From UBA11524 sp964542315 (GTDB lineage Bacteria > Bacillota > Clostridia > Christensenellales > Aristaeellaceae), in contig CAZIUA010000025.1 in assembly GCA_964542315.1 (NCBI GenBank), forward strand, positions 1 through 29,727: a stretch of DNA of 29,727 bases, read 5' to 3'. Of the stretch, positions 15,970 to 24,484 are shown piece after piece. The notes beneath the pieces were generated by a model. It searched no databases, had not been told where the DNA came from, and saw only the letters and a program-made list of their open reading frames with translations. The position numbers and the translations under genes were made by a program. Position 1 is the stretch's first letter, and each line of letters starts with the position of its first letter.

Positions 15970-16500
15970 ATGCGGTTCATGAAAAGGATCGTTTGTGCGA
16001 TGTTGATGGCCGGCCTGCTGCTGACGGTGGCCGCGGCGGACGGGGCGGATTTCACCTATGCGCTCAACAGCGCCGGGACCGGCTATGTCATCACCGGGTA
16101 TACGGGGCAGGCGGAAAGTGTGACCGTTCCTTCCGAATATATGGGCAAGCCGGTGCTGGAGATCGGCAGCGGCGCCTTCGCGGGGAACACCGTCATCAGG
16201 GTCGTGAACCTGCCCAGCTGCATCACGCGCATCGGCAGTGCCGGCTTCAAGGGCTGCAGTGCGCTGACCACCGTCAACAGCTATCAGGCGGAAGAACCGG
16301 CGATCCGCATCCCCGGCGATGTGGACGGCAACGGCGCAGTCAACTTCGACGATGCGCTGCTGCTCATGCGCTTCAACGCAGGGGAGGGCTGCACCATCAA
16401 CCTGGCCAATGCGGATGTCAATGCGGATGGTCAGGTGGATGAAAAGGACGGCCTGCTGCTGATGCAGCTCGAGGCCGGCTGGGATGTGAAGCTCCAGTGA
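15970..16500 (+). CDS. Small secreted LRR protein with C-terminal dockerin-like module
   Basis: The 176-residue product has a signal peptide (MRFMKRIVCAMLMAGLLL onward, ending near AAADG) and a beta cap plus one or two BspA-type repeats (about 30-108, with GSGAFAGN and IGSAGFKGC). A dockerin-like module follows at 113-176. Both halves of the module keep the calcium-loop residues: D-V-D-G-N-G with D12, and D-V-N-A-D-G with D12. It ends AGWDVKLQ. The ATG at 15970 is used because AAGGAG ends 9 bp before it; the ATG at 15961 touches that site. Dockerins plug non-catalytic or catalytic subunits into cohesin-bearing scaffolds. The next two genes end in the same module, so these products probably share a partner. 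Confidence 0.82.
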   Translation: MRFMKRIVCAMLMAGLLLTVAAADGADFTYALNSAGTGYVITGYTGQAESVTVPSEYMGKPVLEIGSGAFAGNTVIRVVNLPSCITRIGSAGFKGCSALTTVNSYQAEEPAIRIPGDVDGNGAVNFDDALLLMRFNAGEGCTINLANADVNADGQVDEKDGLLLMQLEAGWDVKLQ

Positions 16501-16561
16501 TCCCGCAAGGGCATGGGTCGCACCCGTGAAATGACCAATGGAACAGGAAGGAGCGCATACG

Positions 16562-18577
16562 GTGCAAAAGAGGATCTGTCTGCTGGCGGCGCTGCTGATG
16601 GTGCTGCTGTGCGTGGGGGCCGCGGCGGAAGCTGCGCTGATCCCGCTGGATTATGCTGATCTGCCCGCTGCCCATCGGGAAAAGTTCGAGGCGGAGATCG
16701 CCTATGCCCTGGAGCACGCCAGGGAGCGTGCCCCCAAGGAGGGCGAATTCTTCACCATGGTGCGCGATGCCTCCGCCACCGGCTATACCGGCAGCGTCAA
16801 TGAAAGCGGCATCGCCTTCAAGTATGAGGTGAACCAGTCCATCGTCAAGGTCGGGGAGCAGATCCGCTTCACCGTGTCCGATGTGACGAGCAGCTCGGCT
16901 CCCTTTAAGTATTCCGTGTCCGGGCTGGTCATGGATGAAAACTTCACCCCCCTGGGCAGCTTCGGCGAGCAGAGCTTCACCTGCACCGAGAGTACCTGGG
17001 CGGGCCGCACTTTCACCTACACGCCTGCCAATCCCGGCTATGTCAGCTTCGTCTTCGGCATTTCCAATGAGGAAGGCGACAATGTCGTGATCATCAGCAC
17101 CAACACGGTGCAGATCTATTCCGAGGAGAAGCCGCCGTTCAACAACATGGCGGTGGAAAACAGCCTGGGCGTTCAGGTCTCCCTGGATGACACCAAGACC
17201 CGCGTGGGCGATGTGATCACCGCGACGGCGACCTTCTCCGCCAAGGAAGTGCCGGTCAACTACACCGCGCAGTGGACGCTGCACAGCGAGGACGGCACCC
17301 TGCTGGACAAGCAGACCTGGACGGATCAGTGCCTGTCCAAGGCCGGACTGGCCACGGTGCATTTCGACTACTGGCCGACCTACGCCGGCAAGGCGCAGTT
17401 CGACCTCACAGCCACCGACGCGGCGGGTCATGCCGTGCAGATCAACACGCCCGTGATGGTCACGGCGGATGGCTTCTACTTCAGCGCCGAGCTGGATAAG
17501 TCGGTCGTCAACCTGGGCGGCACGCTTACCGGCACCTACCGCATCACCGGCCATACCTGCGAGGATACGAAGTACCTCGTCGGGTGGACCTGCTATGATG
17601 CGGCTGATGGCGACAAGGAGCTCGACAGCGTCTGCACGGCGGTGGACGCGCCTTCCGGCACGGTGACCTACACGCCCCGTCTGGGCGATACGGTGGAGTT
17701 CTTCGTCCGTGCCAGCTGCTCGCATTATCCGGATATCTATCCGGCGTATGACCGCGCGACGCTGCTCTATGCGCTCAAGGCGAAACTCACCCTGTCCGCA
17801 TCCACGGTGAAATCCGGCGATCAGCTCACGCTGAATTACGCCATCGAGGACGGCCAGGAGCCGTATCAGCGGATCCAGATCACGGGTTGCTCCTATGATC
17901 AGGAGACTTACCGCACCTACGAATTCCTGCAGCAGAACGTCACCGCGGCGGAAGGCAAGATCAGCGGCCGCCCCTACCTGGGCGATCTGGTCTACTTCGA
18001 GATCCAGGTGACGGAAAAGGACGGACATGTGTCCACCTGGCGCAGCGACACGATCCCGATGACCGGCGCGCCGACGGCCTCCGCGCCTGCGCTGGCGGCT
18101 GCGGTCGATGCCGATGCCATCGATCTGGGACAGACCATCACCGTCACCTACCAGATGACGGGCGGCTCCGGTTCCATCAGCAAGGATGATGCCAGCGGCA
18201 ATTATGTCGCCTGGAAGCAGGTCGACGGCACCATCGTCGCCAGCCAGACCCTCACCGATACCTTCGGCACGGCCTCCTTCACCCCGGAGGCCACCGGCGA
18301 ATACATCTGCATCATCATGCTCACCGATGCCTATCACCAGCGCGTCACCTGGACGAGCGACAGCATCTATGTCGGCAAGGTGCGCATCCCCGGCGATGCG
18401 GATGACAATGGCGCCGTGAACTTCGCCGATGCCCAGCTGGTGCTCAGCCACTGCGCGGATGAGGGCGTGCTGCTCAACATGAGCAACGCCGATGTCAACG
18501 CCGATGGCGCGGTCGACCTGCAGGATGCGCTGCTGCTGCTGCAGTTCACCGCCGGGTGGGACGTGAAACTGAAATAA
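16562..18577 (+). CDS. Secreted multi-domain protein with Ig-like repeats and C-terminal dockerin-like module
   Basis: The 671-residue product starts at GTG 16562, 8 bp after AAGGAG; the in-frame ATG at 16538 has no ribosome binding site. A signal peptide is followed by a region of unknown fold (about 22-75). Then come about five beta-sandwich-like units of 95-110 residues, each with a pattern like V-x-V-G-D-x-I-x-x-T and a Tyr- or Phe-rich last strand. A dockerin-like module (608-671) closes the protein, with D-A-D-D-N-G and D-V-N-A-D-G loops and the end AGWDVKLK. No catalytic motif is visible. A role as a structural or carbohydrate-binding part of a surface complex is inferred. It lies 61 bp after the previous gene; a 7-bp hairpin (16512-16528) without a U-run lies in that gap. 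Confidence 0.8.
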   Translation: MQKRICLLAALLMVLLCVGAAAEAALIPLDYADLPAAHREKFEAEIAYALEHARERAPKEGEFFTMVRDASATGYTGSVNESGIAFKYEVNQSIVKVGEQIRFTVSDVTSSSAPFKYSVSGLVMDENFTPLGSFGEQSFTCTESTWAGRTFTYTPANPGYVSFVFGISNEEGDNVVIISTNTVQIYSEEKPPFNNMAVENSLGVQVSLDDTKTRVGDVITATATFSAKEVPVNYTAQWTLHSEDGTLLDKQTWTDQCLSKAGLATVHFDYWPTYAGKAQFDLTATDAAGHAVQINTPVMVTADGFYFSAELDKSVVNLGGTLTGTYRITGHTCEDTKYLVGWTCYDAADGDKELDSVCTAVDAPSGTVTYTPRLGDTVEFFVRASCSHYPDIYPAYDRATLLYALKAKLTLSASTVKSGDQLTLNYAIEDGQEPYQRIQITGCSYDQETYRTYEFLQQNVTAAEGKISGRPYLGDLVYFEIQVTEKDGHVSTWRSDTIPMTGAPTASAPALAAAVDADAIDLGQTITVTYQMTGGSGSISKDDASGNYVAWKQVDGTIVASQTLTDTFGTASFTPEATGEYICIIMLTDAYHQRVTWTSDSIYVGKVRIPGDADDNGAVNFADAQLVLSHCADEGVLLNMSNADVNADGAVDLQDALLLLQFTAGWDVKLK

Positions 18578-18604
18578 CCGACATGGTGAAGGAGGACTCA
18601 GGCA

Positions 18605-19264
18605 ATGAAAAAGTTTGTTGCGCGGCTGCTGGCGCTGGTGCTGATCTGCACGATGGGCATCGCGGCGGCTTCCGCTGAAACGGCTGCTGTGACCACCAGC
18701 CGTGGCGCGACGCTGACGATGGATGTCGGCGTGTCCGGCGGCGGAAAGGGCGCCAAGATCGGCATCAAGACCAATGGTGCTCCCGTGACCTTCGCCAAGG
18801 CGGTGGGCGGCAGCGTCAATGATACCGTTCCCCCGCGGGAATTCGCAGATTTCTTCGTCGTGACGAATCTGGACGGCATCGATATCAGCGCGGACGGCAC
18901 GTCCATCGGTCAGGGCGCCTTCACGGTGGCTGACCTGGCGGAAGGCGTCGTGGGCCGGCTGAGCTTCACGGTCAATGCCGACGCGCCCTACGGCACCTAC
19001 ACGGTGGAAGCCTACCTTGCCCAGGGCAGCACCACCGTCACCGGCTCGGTGACCTTCACTGTGGTCGACCGCATCCCTGGCGATGCAAACGGGGATGGAG
19101 CTGCTGATATTCTGGATGCCTTGCTTGTGCTTAAGTTTGACGCTGGCTGGGATGTCGAAGTGAATATGGCGAATGCGGATGTGAATGCAGACGGATCTGT
19201 TGACATTCTTGATGCACTGGTGATTCTGCAATACGACGCTGGCTGGGATGTTGAACTGAAGTAA
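18605..19264 (+). CDS. Secreted cohesin-like plus dockerin-like adaptor protein
   Basis: The 219-residue product has a signal peptide (MKKFVARLLALVLICTMG onward, cut near ASA). A beta-domain at about 26-153 resembles a cohesin in its closing strands (VGRLSFTVNADAPYGTYTV, then VTGSVTFTVVDR). A dockerin-like module follows at 156-219 with both calcium loops intact (D-A-N-G-D-G, D-V-N-A-D-G) and the motif AGWDV in each half. If the reading is right, it could bind one partner through each end, like an adaptor scaffoldin. AGGAGG precedes the ATG. Codon use changes within the gene: up to the start of the dockerin, third positions are mostly G or C, afterwards about half are A or T. The cohesin call is by eye and less certain than the dockerin. 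Confidence 0.75.
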   Translation: MKKFVARLLALVLICTMGIAAASAETAAVTTSRGATLTMDVGVSGGGKGAKIGIKTNGAPVTFAKAVGGSVNDTVPPREFADFFVVTNLDGIDISADGTSIGQGAFTVADLAEGVVGRLSFTVNADAPYGTYTVEAYLAQGSTTVTGSVTFTVVDRIPGDANGDGAADILDALLVLKFDAGWDVEVNMANADVNADGSVDILDALVILQYDAGWDVELK

Positions 19265-19289
19265 TAGAATAAGATCAGGAGGATGAAAA

Positions 19290-21506
19290 ATGAAGAAATT
19301 TGCTCTGCTCTTGCTTTCGCTCATGCTTGTTTTCTGCTTTGGCAATGCGATGGCAGCAAAAGAAGTATACCCTGGCGATACCATCACCATGTATATCTCG
19401 ATCACAGAGAGCAATGGTGAAGGTAGTGCGCGCATCAATATCAATGCTGGCAGCGCCCCTGTGACCTTTGTGAGCGCTTCGTCTAACAGTTCCAATGGCA
19501 ATATGGTCGTGGCACCGCCGAACCTGAGCGGTCGTTTCAGCATCATTAATACGAATGGTATTGAGACCGGTTCTGTTGGTACGGTGACGCTGCGCGTGAA
19601 TTCTAATGCGGCGCCTGGCACCTATAGCGTCTATGCGGTGGGCTCCATGGCTGCGACCGGTGTGTCCGGCAGCGTGACCTTCACTGTCGTGAAGCGTCCC
19701 TGCGAGACCCATAAGTGGAAGGACGTCACTGACGTTGAGGCCACCTGCACCACCGATGGTTCCGGCCACAAGGTCTGCAGCGAGTGCAGCACCAAGGGCG
19801 AGAACTTCATCATCAAGTCCAATGGCCATGTGCCCGGCACCCCCGTGGTCGAAAAGGAAGCCACCTGCACCACGGACGGCAAGAAGGTGACCTACTGCAA
19901 GACCTGCGACGCGGTCATGGAGGAAACGCCGATCAAGGCCAATGGCCATGTCAAGGGCGAGGCGGTCGTGATCACCCCGGCCACCTGCACCACTCCCGGC
20001 AAGCGCGTCTACCTGTGCTCCGTCTGCAAGAAGCAGACCTCCGATCAGGCTGAGGAGATCCCCGCGCTGAACCATGATCTGGTGGATGACAAGGCCATCG
20101 CCGCGACCTGTATGGAGGACGGCAAGCAGGCTGGCAAGCACTGCACCCGCTGCGATTACACCGAGGGCGGCGAGACCATCAATAAGCTCGCCCATAACCT
20201 GGATAAGGTCGATACCGTTGGCGCCACCTGCTCCAAGACCGGCAGCAAGAAGTACTACTGCTCCATGTGCAATCAGCTGCAGAAGACTGAGACGCTGGAG
20301 AAGCTGGCGCATACTGTCGTGCCGGATGTGGCTGTCGCCCCCACCTGCACCAAGACCGGCAAGACCGAGGGCAGCCACTGCTCCGTCTGCAAGACCGTCA
20401 TCGTCAAGCAGGAGACCGTCGCCGCGCTGGGCCATAAGTTCAACGACGGCGTCGTGACCACTGCTGCCACCTGCACCAAGGACGGCGTGAAGACCTTCAC
20501 CTGCACCAACTACGGCTGCAAGCAGACCAAGACCGAGACCGTCAAGAAGCTCGGCCATGATTATGACGAGGGCAAGGTGACCATCGCCCCCACCTGCACC
20601 AAGGACGGCGTGAAGACCTACACCTGCAAGAACGACGCCAAGCACACCAAGACCGAGACCATCAAGGCGACCGGCCATGCGTGGGACAACGGCACCGTGA
20701 CCACGCCGGCCACCTGCACCACCGCCGGTGTGAAGACCTACACCTGCAAGAACGATGCCACCCACACCAAGACCGAGACCATCAAGGCGACCGGCCATGC
20801 GTGGGACAACGGCACCGTGACCACCCCGGCCACCTGCACCGAGGACGGCGAGAAGTCCTTCACCTGCAAGAACGATCCCTCCCACACCAAGACCGAGACC
20901 GTCAAGAAGCTCGGCCACAAGTTCACCGCGTGGAAGATCACCCGTGAGCCCACCGAAGAGCTCGATGGCGAGCGCGAGCGCACCTGCCAGAACTGCGGCC
21001 TCGTCGAAACGCAGACCGTGCCCTATGCGGTCTACTACCAGATGACCGTCTGCTCCTCCGGTATCCGCTTCCGCGATATCCATGCCGCGTCCACCGACAA
21101 GTGGTACATGTTCACCCCCATCGACATCTCCGTCGATGGCGAGCAGGTCTTCGATCTGATCGCGGGCAACATCCATGTGATCGGCGAGGTGCATGTCGTT
21201 GTCAAGGAAGGCACCGTCACCGTGACCTACGAGCTCTGCAGCGAGCGGGACATCAACGTCCGCGAAGAGTTCCTGACCATCCTGCCTTCCATCGAGGGTG
21301 TGACCGATGCGGACATCGAGAAGATGACCCAGTATGAGTTCGGCGCGCCCATCAGCATCGAGGAGGACCTGGGCGGCGACACGAAGGTGATCCTGTACAT
21401 GGTCAACACCATGATCTATGAGGAGGACACCCCCGGCATCCGTCTGTTCTACGACAATGAGGAATACGATGCCTATGTCGAGCAGCTCAAGACCCTGATG
21501 GACTGA
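19290..21506 (+). CDS. Secreted cohesin-like protein with eleven Cys/His repeats
   Basis: The 738-residue product has a signal peptide (to about residue 22). A cohesin-like domain (23-136) is related to that of the preceding protein, sharing SAPVTF, VNSNAAPGTYSV and VSGSVTFTVVKR. Eleven units of 36-42 residues follow (about 140-579), with the pattern ATCTxxGxxxYxCxxC, TETIxxLGH. A C-terminal domain of unknown type (580-738) ends the protein. Similar Cys/His repeats are common in large surface proteins of Clostridia and are of unknown function; paired Cys and His suggest metal binding or disulfides. It has no dockerin and no sorting motif. AGGAGG precedes the ATG, 25 bp after the previous gene. 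It is the last gene before the terminator. It could be the surface-attached base of the putative assembly. Confidence 0.78.
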   Translation: MKKFALLLLSLMLVFCFGNAMAAKEVYPGDTITMYISITESNGEGSARININAGSAPVTFVSASSNSSNGNMVVAPPNLSGRFSIINTNGIETGSVGTVTLRVNSNAAPGTYSVYAVGSMAATGVSGSVTFTVVKRPCETHKWKDVTDVEATCTTDGSGHKVCSECSTKGENFIIKSNGHVPGTPVVEKEATCTTDGKKVTYCKTCDAVMEETPIKANGHVKGEAVVITPATCTTPGKRVYLCSVCKKQTSDQAEEIPALNHDLVDDKAIAATCMEDGKQAGKHCTRCDYTEGGETINKLAHNLDKVDTVGATCSKTGSKKYYCSMCNQLQKTETLEKLAHTVVPDVAVAPTCTKTGKTEGSHCSVCKTVIVKQETVAALGHKFNDGVVTTAATCTKDGVKTFTCTNYGCKQTKTETVKKLGHDYDEGKVTIAPTCTKDGVKTYTCKNDAKHTKTETIKATGHAWDNGTVTTPATCTTAGVKTYTCKNDATHTKTETIKATGHAWDNGTVTTPATCTEDGEKSFTCKNDPSHTKTETVKKLGHKFTAWKITREPTEELDGERERTCQNCGLVETQTVPYAVYYQMTVCSSGIRFRDIHAASTDKWYMFTPIDISVDGEQVFDLIAGNIHVIGEVHVVVKEGTVTVTYELCSERDINVREEFLTILPSIEGVTDADIEKMTQYEFGAPISIEEDLGGDTKVILYMVNTMIYEEDTPGIRLFYDNEEYDAYVEQLKTLMD
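19698..21026 (+). repeat. In-gene tandem repeats of about 120 bp
   Basis: Eleven coding repeats of 36-42 codons lie in the 738-residue protein gene. The copies near 20,640 and 20,760 are almost identical: 20643-20704 matches 20763-20824 without a mismatch at a period of 120 bp. The first seven units carry a Cys pair, CxxC in most and C-x4-C in the seventh. Units eight to ten replace it with Cys-Lys-Asn-Asp-x-x-His. The similarity gradient suggests recent growth by unequal crossing-over in the later half. Confidence 0.9.
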
Positions 21507-21527
21507 TCCATCGCTCATAAGCCCCTG

Positions 21528-21562
21528 TGCCCGCCTGTGCAGCAATGCCGGGCGGGCATTTT
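21528..21562 (+). terminator. Terminator of the dockerin-protein operon
   Basis: TGCCCGCC and GGCGGGCA form an 8-bp stem with a 15-nt loop and are followed by TTTT. It lies 21 bp past the stop codon. Confidence 0.82.
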
Positions 21563-21588
21563 CATATGGCGGAAGGGCGGACGGCAGC

Positions 21589-21624
21589 AAAAAAGCGTCC
21601 CCGCGGCACTGGCCGGGGGGACGC
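21589..21624 (-). terminator. Terminator of the FAD dehydrogenase gene
   Basis: On the minus strand GCGTCCCC and GGGGACGC form an 8-bp stem followed by six T residues, 19 bp past the stop codon of the gene at 21644. Confidence 0.87.
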
Positions 21625-21643
21625 TGGAATGTGCGAAAGGGGA

Positions 21644-23014
21644 TCAGCCGCGCTGGACGATGGCGCGCGCCACATGCACACCGCTTGCGGATGCATGGGA
21701 CAGGGAGTGGGTGATGCCGCTGCCGTCGCCGATGATGTACAGGCCGGGCAGGTTGCATTCGAGGTTCTCATCCACCTCGACCTCCATGTTGTAGAACTTG
21801 ACTTCCACGCCGTAGAGGAGGGTGTCGTCATTGGCGGTGCCGGGGGCGACCTTGTCCAGGGCGTAGATCATCTCGATGATGCCGTCCAGGATGCGCTTGG
21901 GCAGCACCAGGGACAGATCGCCGGGGGTGGCCTTCAGGGTGGGGGTGATGAAGGCTTCCTCGATGCGGCTGGGGGTGGAACGCTTGCCGCGGATCAGATC
22001 GCCGAAGCGCTGCACGATGACGCCGCCGCCCAGCATGTTGCTCAGCCGGGCGATGGATTCGCCATAGCCGTTGGAATCCTTGAACGGCTCAGAGAAATGC
22101 TTGGCAACCAGCAGGGCGAAGTTCGTGTTTTCGGTCTGCTTGGCCGGATCCTCATAGCTGTGGCCGTTCACGGTGATGATGCCGTTGGTGTTTTCGTTGA
22201 CCACCGCGCCCTTGGGGTTCATGCAGAAGGTGCGCACCAGGTCGCCATACTGCTTGGTGCGGTAGACGATCTTGCTCTCATAGAGCTCATCGGTCAGGTG
22301 GGAGAAGATCTCCGCCGGGAGCTCCACGCGCACGCCGATGTCCACACGGTTCGATTTGGTGGGGATGTGCATCTCGCGGCAGACCTTTTCCATCCACTTG
22401 CTGCCGATGCGGCCCACGCTGATGATGCAGGACTTGCAGGTGTAGGACGCGCCGGCGCACTGCACCTCGTAGCTGCCCTCGTGTGCGACCACATGCTCCA
22501 CGGGCGTGTTGAAGTAGAAGTCCACCTTCTCCTTCAGGTCGTTGTAGAGGTTCTCCAGCACGACATAGTTGATGTCCGTACCCAGATGGCGCACGGAGGC
22601 ATTGAGCAGGTGGAGGTCATTCTGCATGCACAGCTTCTTGAACTTGCTGCCTGCGGTGGAGTAGAGCTTGGTGCCTTCGCCGCCGTAGCGCAGGTTGATC
22701 TCGTCCACATACTGCATCAGATCCAGCGCCTTCTTCTTGCCGATGTACTGATGCAGCGTGCCGCCGAAATCATTGGTGATATTGTACTTGCCGTCGGAGA
22801 ATGCACCCGCGCCGCCAAAGCCGCTCATAATGGAGCAGCTCTTGCAGCTGATGCAGGATTTCACTTTTTCGCCGTCGATGGGGCAGCGGCGCTTGTTCAA
22901 CGCATGACCGGCCTCAAACACGCCGATCTTCAGCGTCGGATCGAGCTGGCTCAGCTCATAGGCAGAGAAAATGCCACCGGGACCGGCGCCAATGATGATC
23001 ACGTCGTAATTCAT
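21644..23014 (-). CDS. FAD-dependent dehydrogenase (COG2509-like)
   Basis: The 456-residue flavoprotein begins with a Rossmann FAD-binding motif (VIIIGAGPGGIFSAYEL). It then has RRCPIDGEKVKSCISCKSC and SIMSGFGGAGAFSDGKYNI, which are typical of the uncharacterised FAD-dependent dehydrogenases of the COG2509 group. The C-terminus has the second FAD contact (LYIIGDGSGITHSLSHASASG). Substrate and electron acceptor are unknown. The cluster of four cysteines in C-x8-C-x2-C-x2-C could bind a metal or an iron-sulfur cluster; this is speculative. AAGGAG lies 10 bp before the ATG. It has its own promoter and terminator and is divergent from the broken MATE gene. Confidence 0.88.
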   Translation of the reverse strand: MNYDVIIIGAGPGGIFSAYELSQLDPTLKIGVFEAGHALNKRRCPIDGEKVKSCISCKSCSIMSGFGGAGAFSDGKYNITNDFGGTLHQYIGKKKALDLMQYVDEINLRYGGEGTKLYSTAGSKFKKLCMQNDLHLLNASVRHLGTDINYVVLENLYNDLKEKVDFYFNTPVEHVVAHEGSYEVQCAGASYTCKSCIISVGRIGSKWMEKVCREMHIPTKSNRVDIGVRVELPAEIFSHLTDELYESKIVYRTKQYGDLVRTFCMNPKGAVVNENTNGIITVNGHSYEDPAKQTENTNFALLVAKHFSEPFKDSNGYGESIARLSNMLGGGVIVQRFGDLIRGKRSTPSRIEEAFITPTLKATPGDLSLVLPKRILDGIIEMIYALDKVAPGTANDDTLLYGVEVKFYNMEVEVDENLECNLPGLYIIGDGSGITHSLSHASASGVHVARAIVQRG

Positions 23015-23062
23015 GATGATTCGCTCCTTAGAAGTGGGACTGCAGAAGTGTGTTTACATTCT

Positions 23063-23091
23063 ATTATAGCACATTCGATCCAAAATGACAA
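23063..23091 (-). promoter_or_regulatory. Promoter of the FAD dehydrogenase gene
   Basis: On the minus strand TTGTCA is followed by 17 bp and TATAAT. Its -35 box lies 3 bp from the -35 box of the divergent promoter. Confidence 0.85.
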
Positions 23092-23094
23092 TGC

Positions 23095-23123
23095 TTGACG
23101 CAAAGCATATGTAGTGGTAGGAT
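23095..23123 (+). promoter_or_regulatory. Promoter of the broken MATE gene
   Basis: TTGACG, 17 bp and TAGGAT, the same hexamers and spacing as the azlC-azlD-MATE promoter. It is back to back with the dehydrogenase promoter. Confidence 0.72.
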
Positions 23124-23160
23124 ATCGCGGATGAAAGAAAAAAGCAATGGAGATGGAACC

Positions 23161-24430
23161 ATGCAGAAGGATACAACGGATTTTTCCACAGGATCGGTCA
23201 AGCGGCGCATCATCGCGCAGGCCGTTCCGCTGACGCTGGCGCAGGCCGTCCAGCTGCTGTACAATATCGTTGACCGCATTTATATCGGCCATCTGCCGGA
23301 TGTGGGCAAGATCGCGCTGACCGGCCTTGGTGTCACCTTTCCGGTGATCGTCATCATCGCCGCCTTCACCCAGCTGATGGGCGTTGGCGGCACGTCGCTG
23401 TTCTCCATGGCGCGCGGCCGCCGGGATGAAAGGGAGGCGGAGGACATCCTCGGCAATGTCTTCGCGCTGCTGATGCTGGCCTCAGTGGGGTGCTTCATCG
23501 TGGGGTATTTCTTCCGCAGGCCGCTGCTCTTTGCCTTTGGCGCCAGCGAGGAGAGCTATTGCTACGCCGATCAGTATCTGCGCATCTACCTCTTCGGCAC
23601 GGCGTTTTCCATGCTCGTCACCGGCCTGAACGGCTATATCAACGCGCAGGGCTTCCCGCGCATCGGCATGCTGTCCACGGTCATTGGTGCGGTCATCAAC
23701 ATCGTGCTGGATCCCATCTTCATCTTCACGCTGGATCTGGGCGTGCAGGGTGCGGCCTGGGCGACGATCATCAGCCAGGCGGTGTCCTGCGTGTGGGTGC
23801 TGCTCTTCCTGACGGGGAAGAAGGCCGTGCTGCGTCTGCGCTGGCGGAGCATCCGCATCGATGCGTCCCGGACGAAGCGGATCATCACCCTGGGCATCCC
23901 CGGCTTTGTCATGCAGGGGACGAACAGCCTGGTGCAGATCGTCTGCAACAATGAGCTGCGGCTCACAGCCGGTGCTGGGCTTCAACTACGGCGCGAAGAA
24001 ATACGACCGCGTCCGCGAGGGCATCCGCTTTACCGCCGTCCTCGGCGCGCTGTATACCCTGGTGGCGTGGATCGTGGTCATGCTCATCCCCCACACGATG
24101 GTCGCCCTGTTCACCGATGACGCCATGACCATCGATGTCGGCGCGAAAATGCTGAATATCTACTTCTTCGGCTTCGTGTTCATGGCGTTCCAGTTCGCCG
24201 GACAGTCCACCTTCCAGGCGCTGGGACGTGCCAAGCAGGCCGTGTTCTTCTCCCTCTTCCGCAAGGCGATGATCGTCGTGCCGCTGACGCTGCTCCTGCC
24301 GCGCATCGGCTTCGGGGTGGAGGGCGTCTTCCTTGCCGAGCCGATCTCCAATGCGGTCGGCGGCATGGCGTCCTTCCTGACGATGTGGTTCACAGTGTAC
24401 CGCCGCCTGGGCAAGGCGGATGCGGAATAA
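23161..24430 (+). pseudogene. MATE-family transporter broken by an internal deletion
   Basis: From the ATG at 23161 (GGAG 8 bp upstream) the frame encodes the first two-thirds of a MATE transporter (VPLTLAQAVQLLYNIVDRIYIG onward) up to LVQIVCNN at about 23952. The family then continues in another frame from 23960 (GSQPVLGFNYGAKKYDRV) to the stop at 24430. In the intact MATE protein of this window 37 residues lie between the matching points; here there are only 7 nt. About 104 nt are therefore missing, which also shifts the frame. The first frame runs on to 24120 with unrelated sequence. The promoter and ends are otherwise preserved, so the damage looks recent. An assembly error is the alternative. 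Confidence 0.88.
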
Positions 24431-24449
24431 GCGCCGCAAACGAAAACAG

Positions 24450-24472
24450 GCTCCCCCTGATGAGGGGGGAGC
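24450..24472 (+). other. G/C-rich hairpin before the terminator
   Basis: GCTCCCCC and GGGGGAGC form an 8-bp stem with a 7-nt loop between the end of the MATE pseudogene and its terminator. It has no U-run. Confidence 0.6.
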
Positions 24473-24484
24473 GCGTCAGACCGA

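Noticed and set aside
16512..16528. Terminator between the first and second dockerin genes
   Set aside because: The 7-bp hairpin has no U-run and the following gene has no promoter of its own, so read-through is more likely.
16418..19621. Very long open frame on the minus strand across the dockerin operon
   Set aside because: It lies opposite four well-supported genes with signal peptides and ribosome binding sites. Its translation is a low-complexity mix rich in Arg, His, Gly and Ala with no family motif. Such frames are common in high-GC DNA.
20581..20935. Regular ~120-bp repeats that might suggest a CRISPR array
   Set aside because: The repeats are in frame, coding, too long, without spacers of constant length, and no cas gene is nearby.
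23861..24430. A separate short MATE gene starting at 23861
   Set aside because: The first 30 codons of this frame are out-of-frame reading of the upstream MATE sequence; only the part after 23,960 matches the family. It is the second half of the broken gene.
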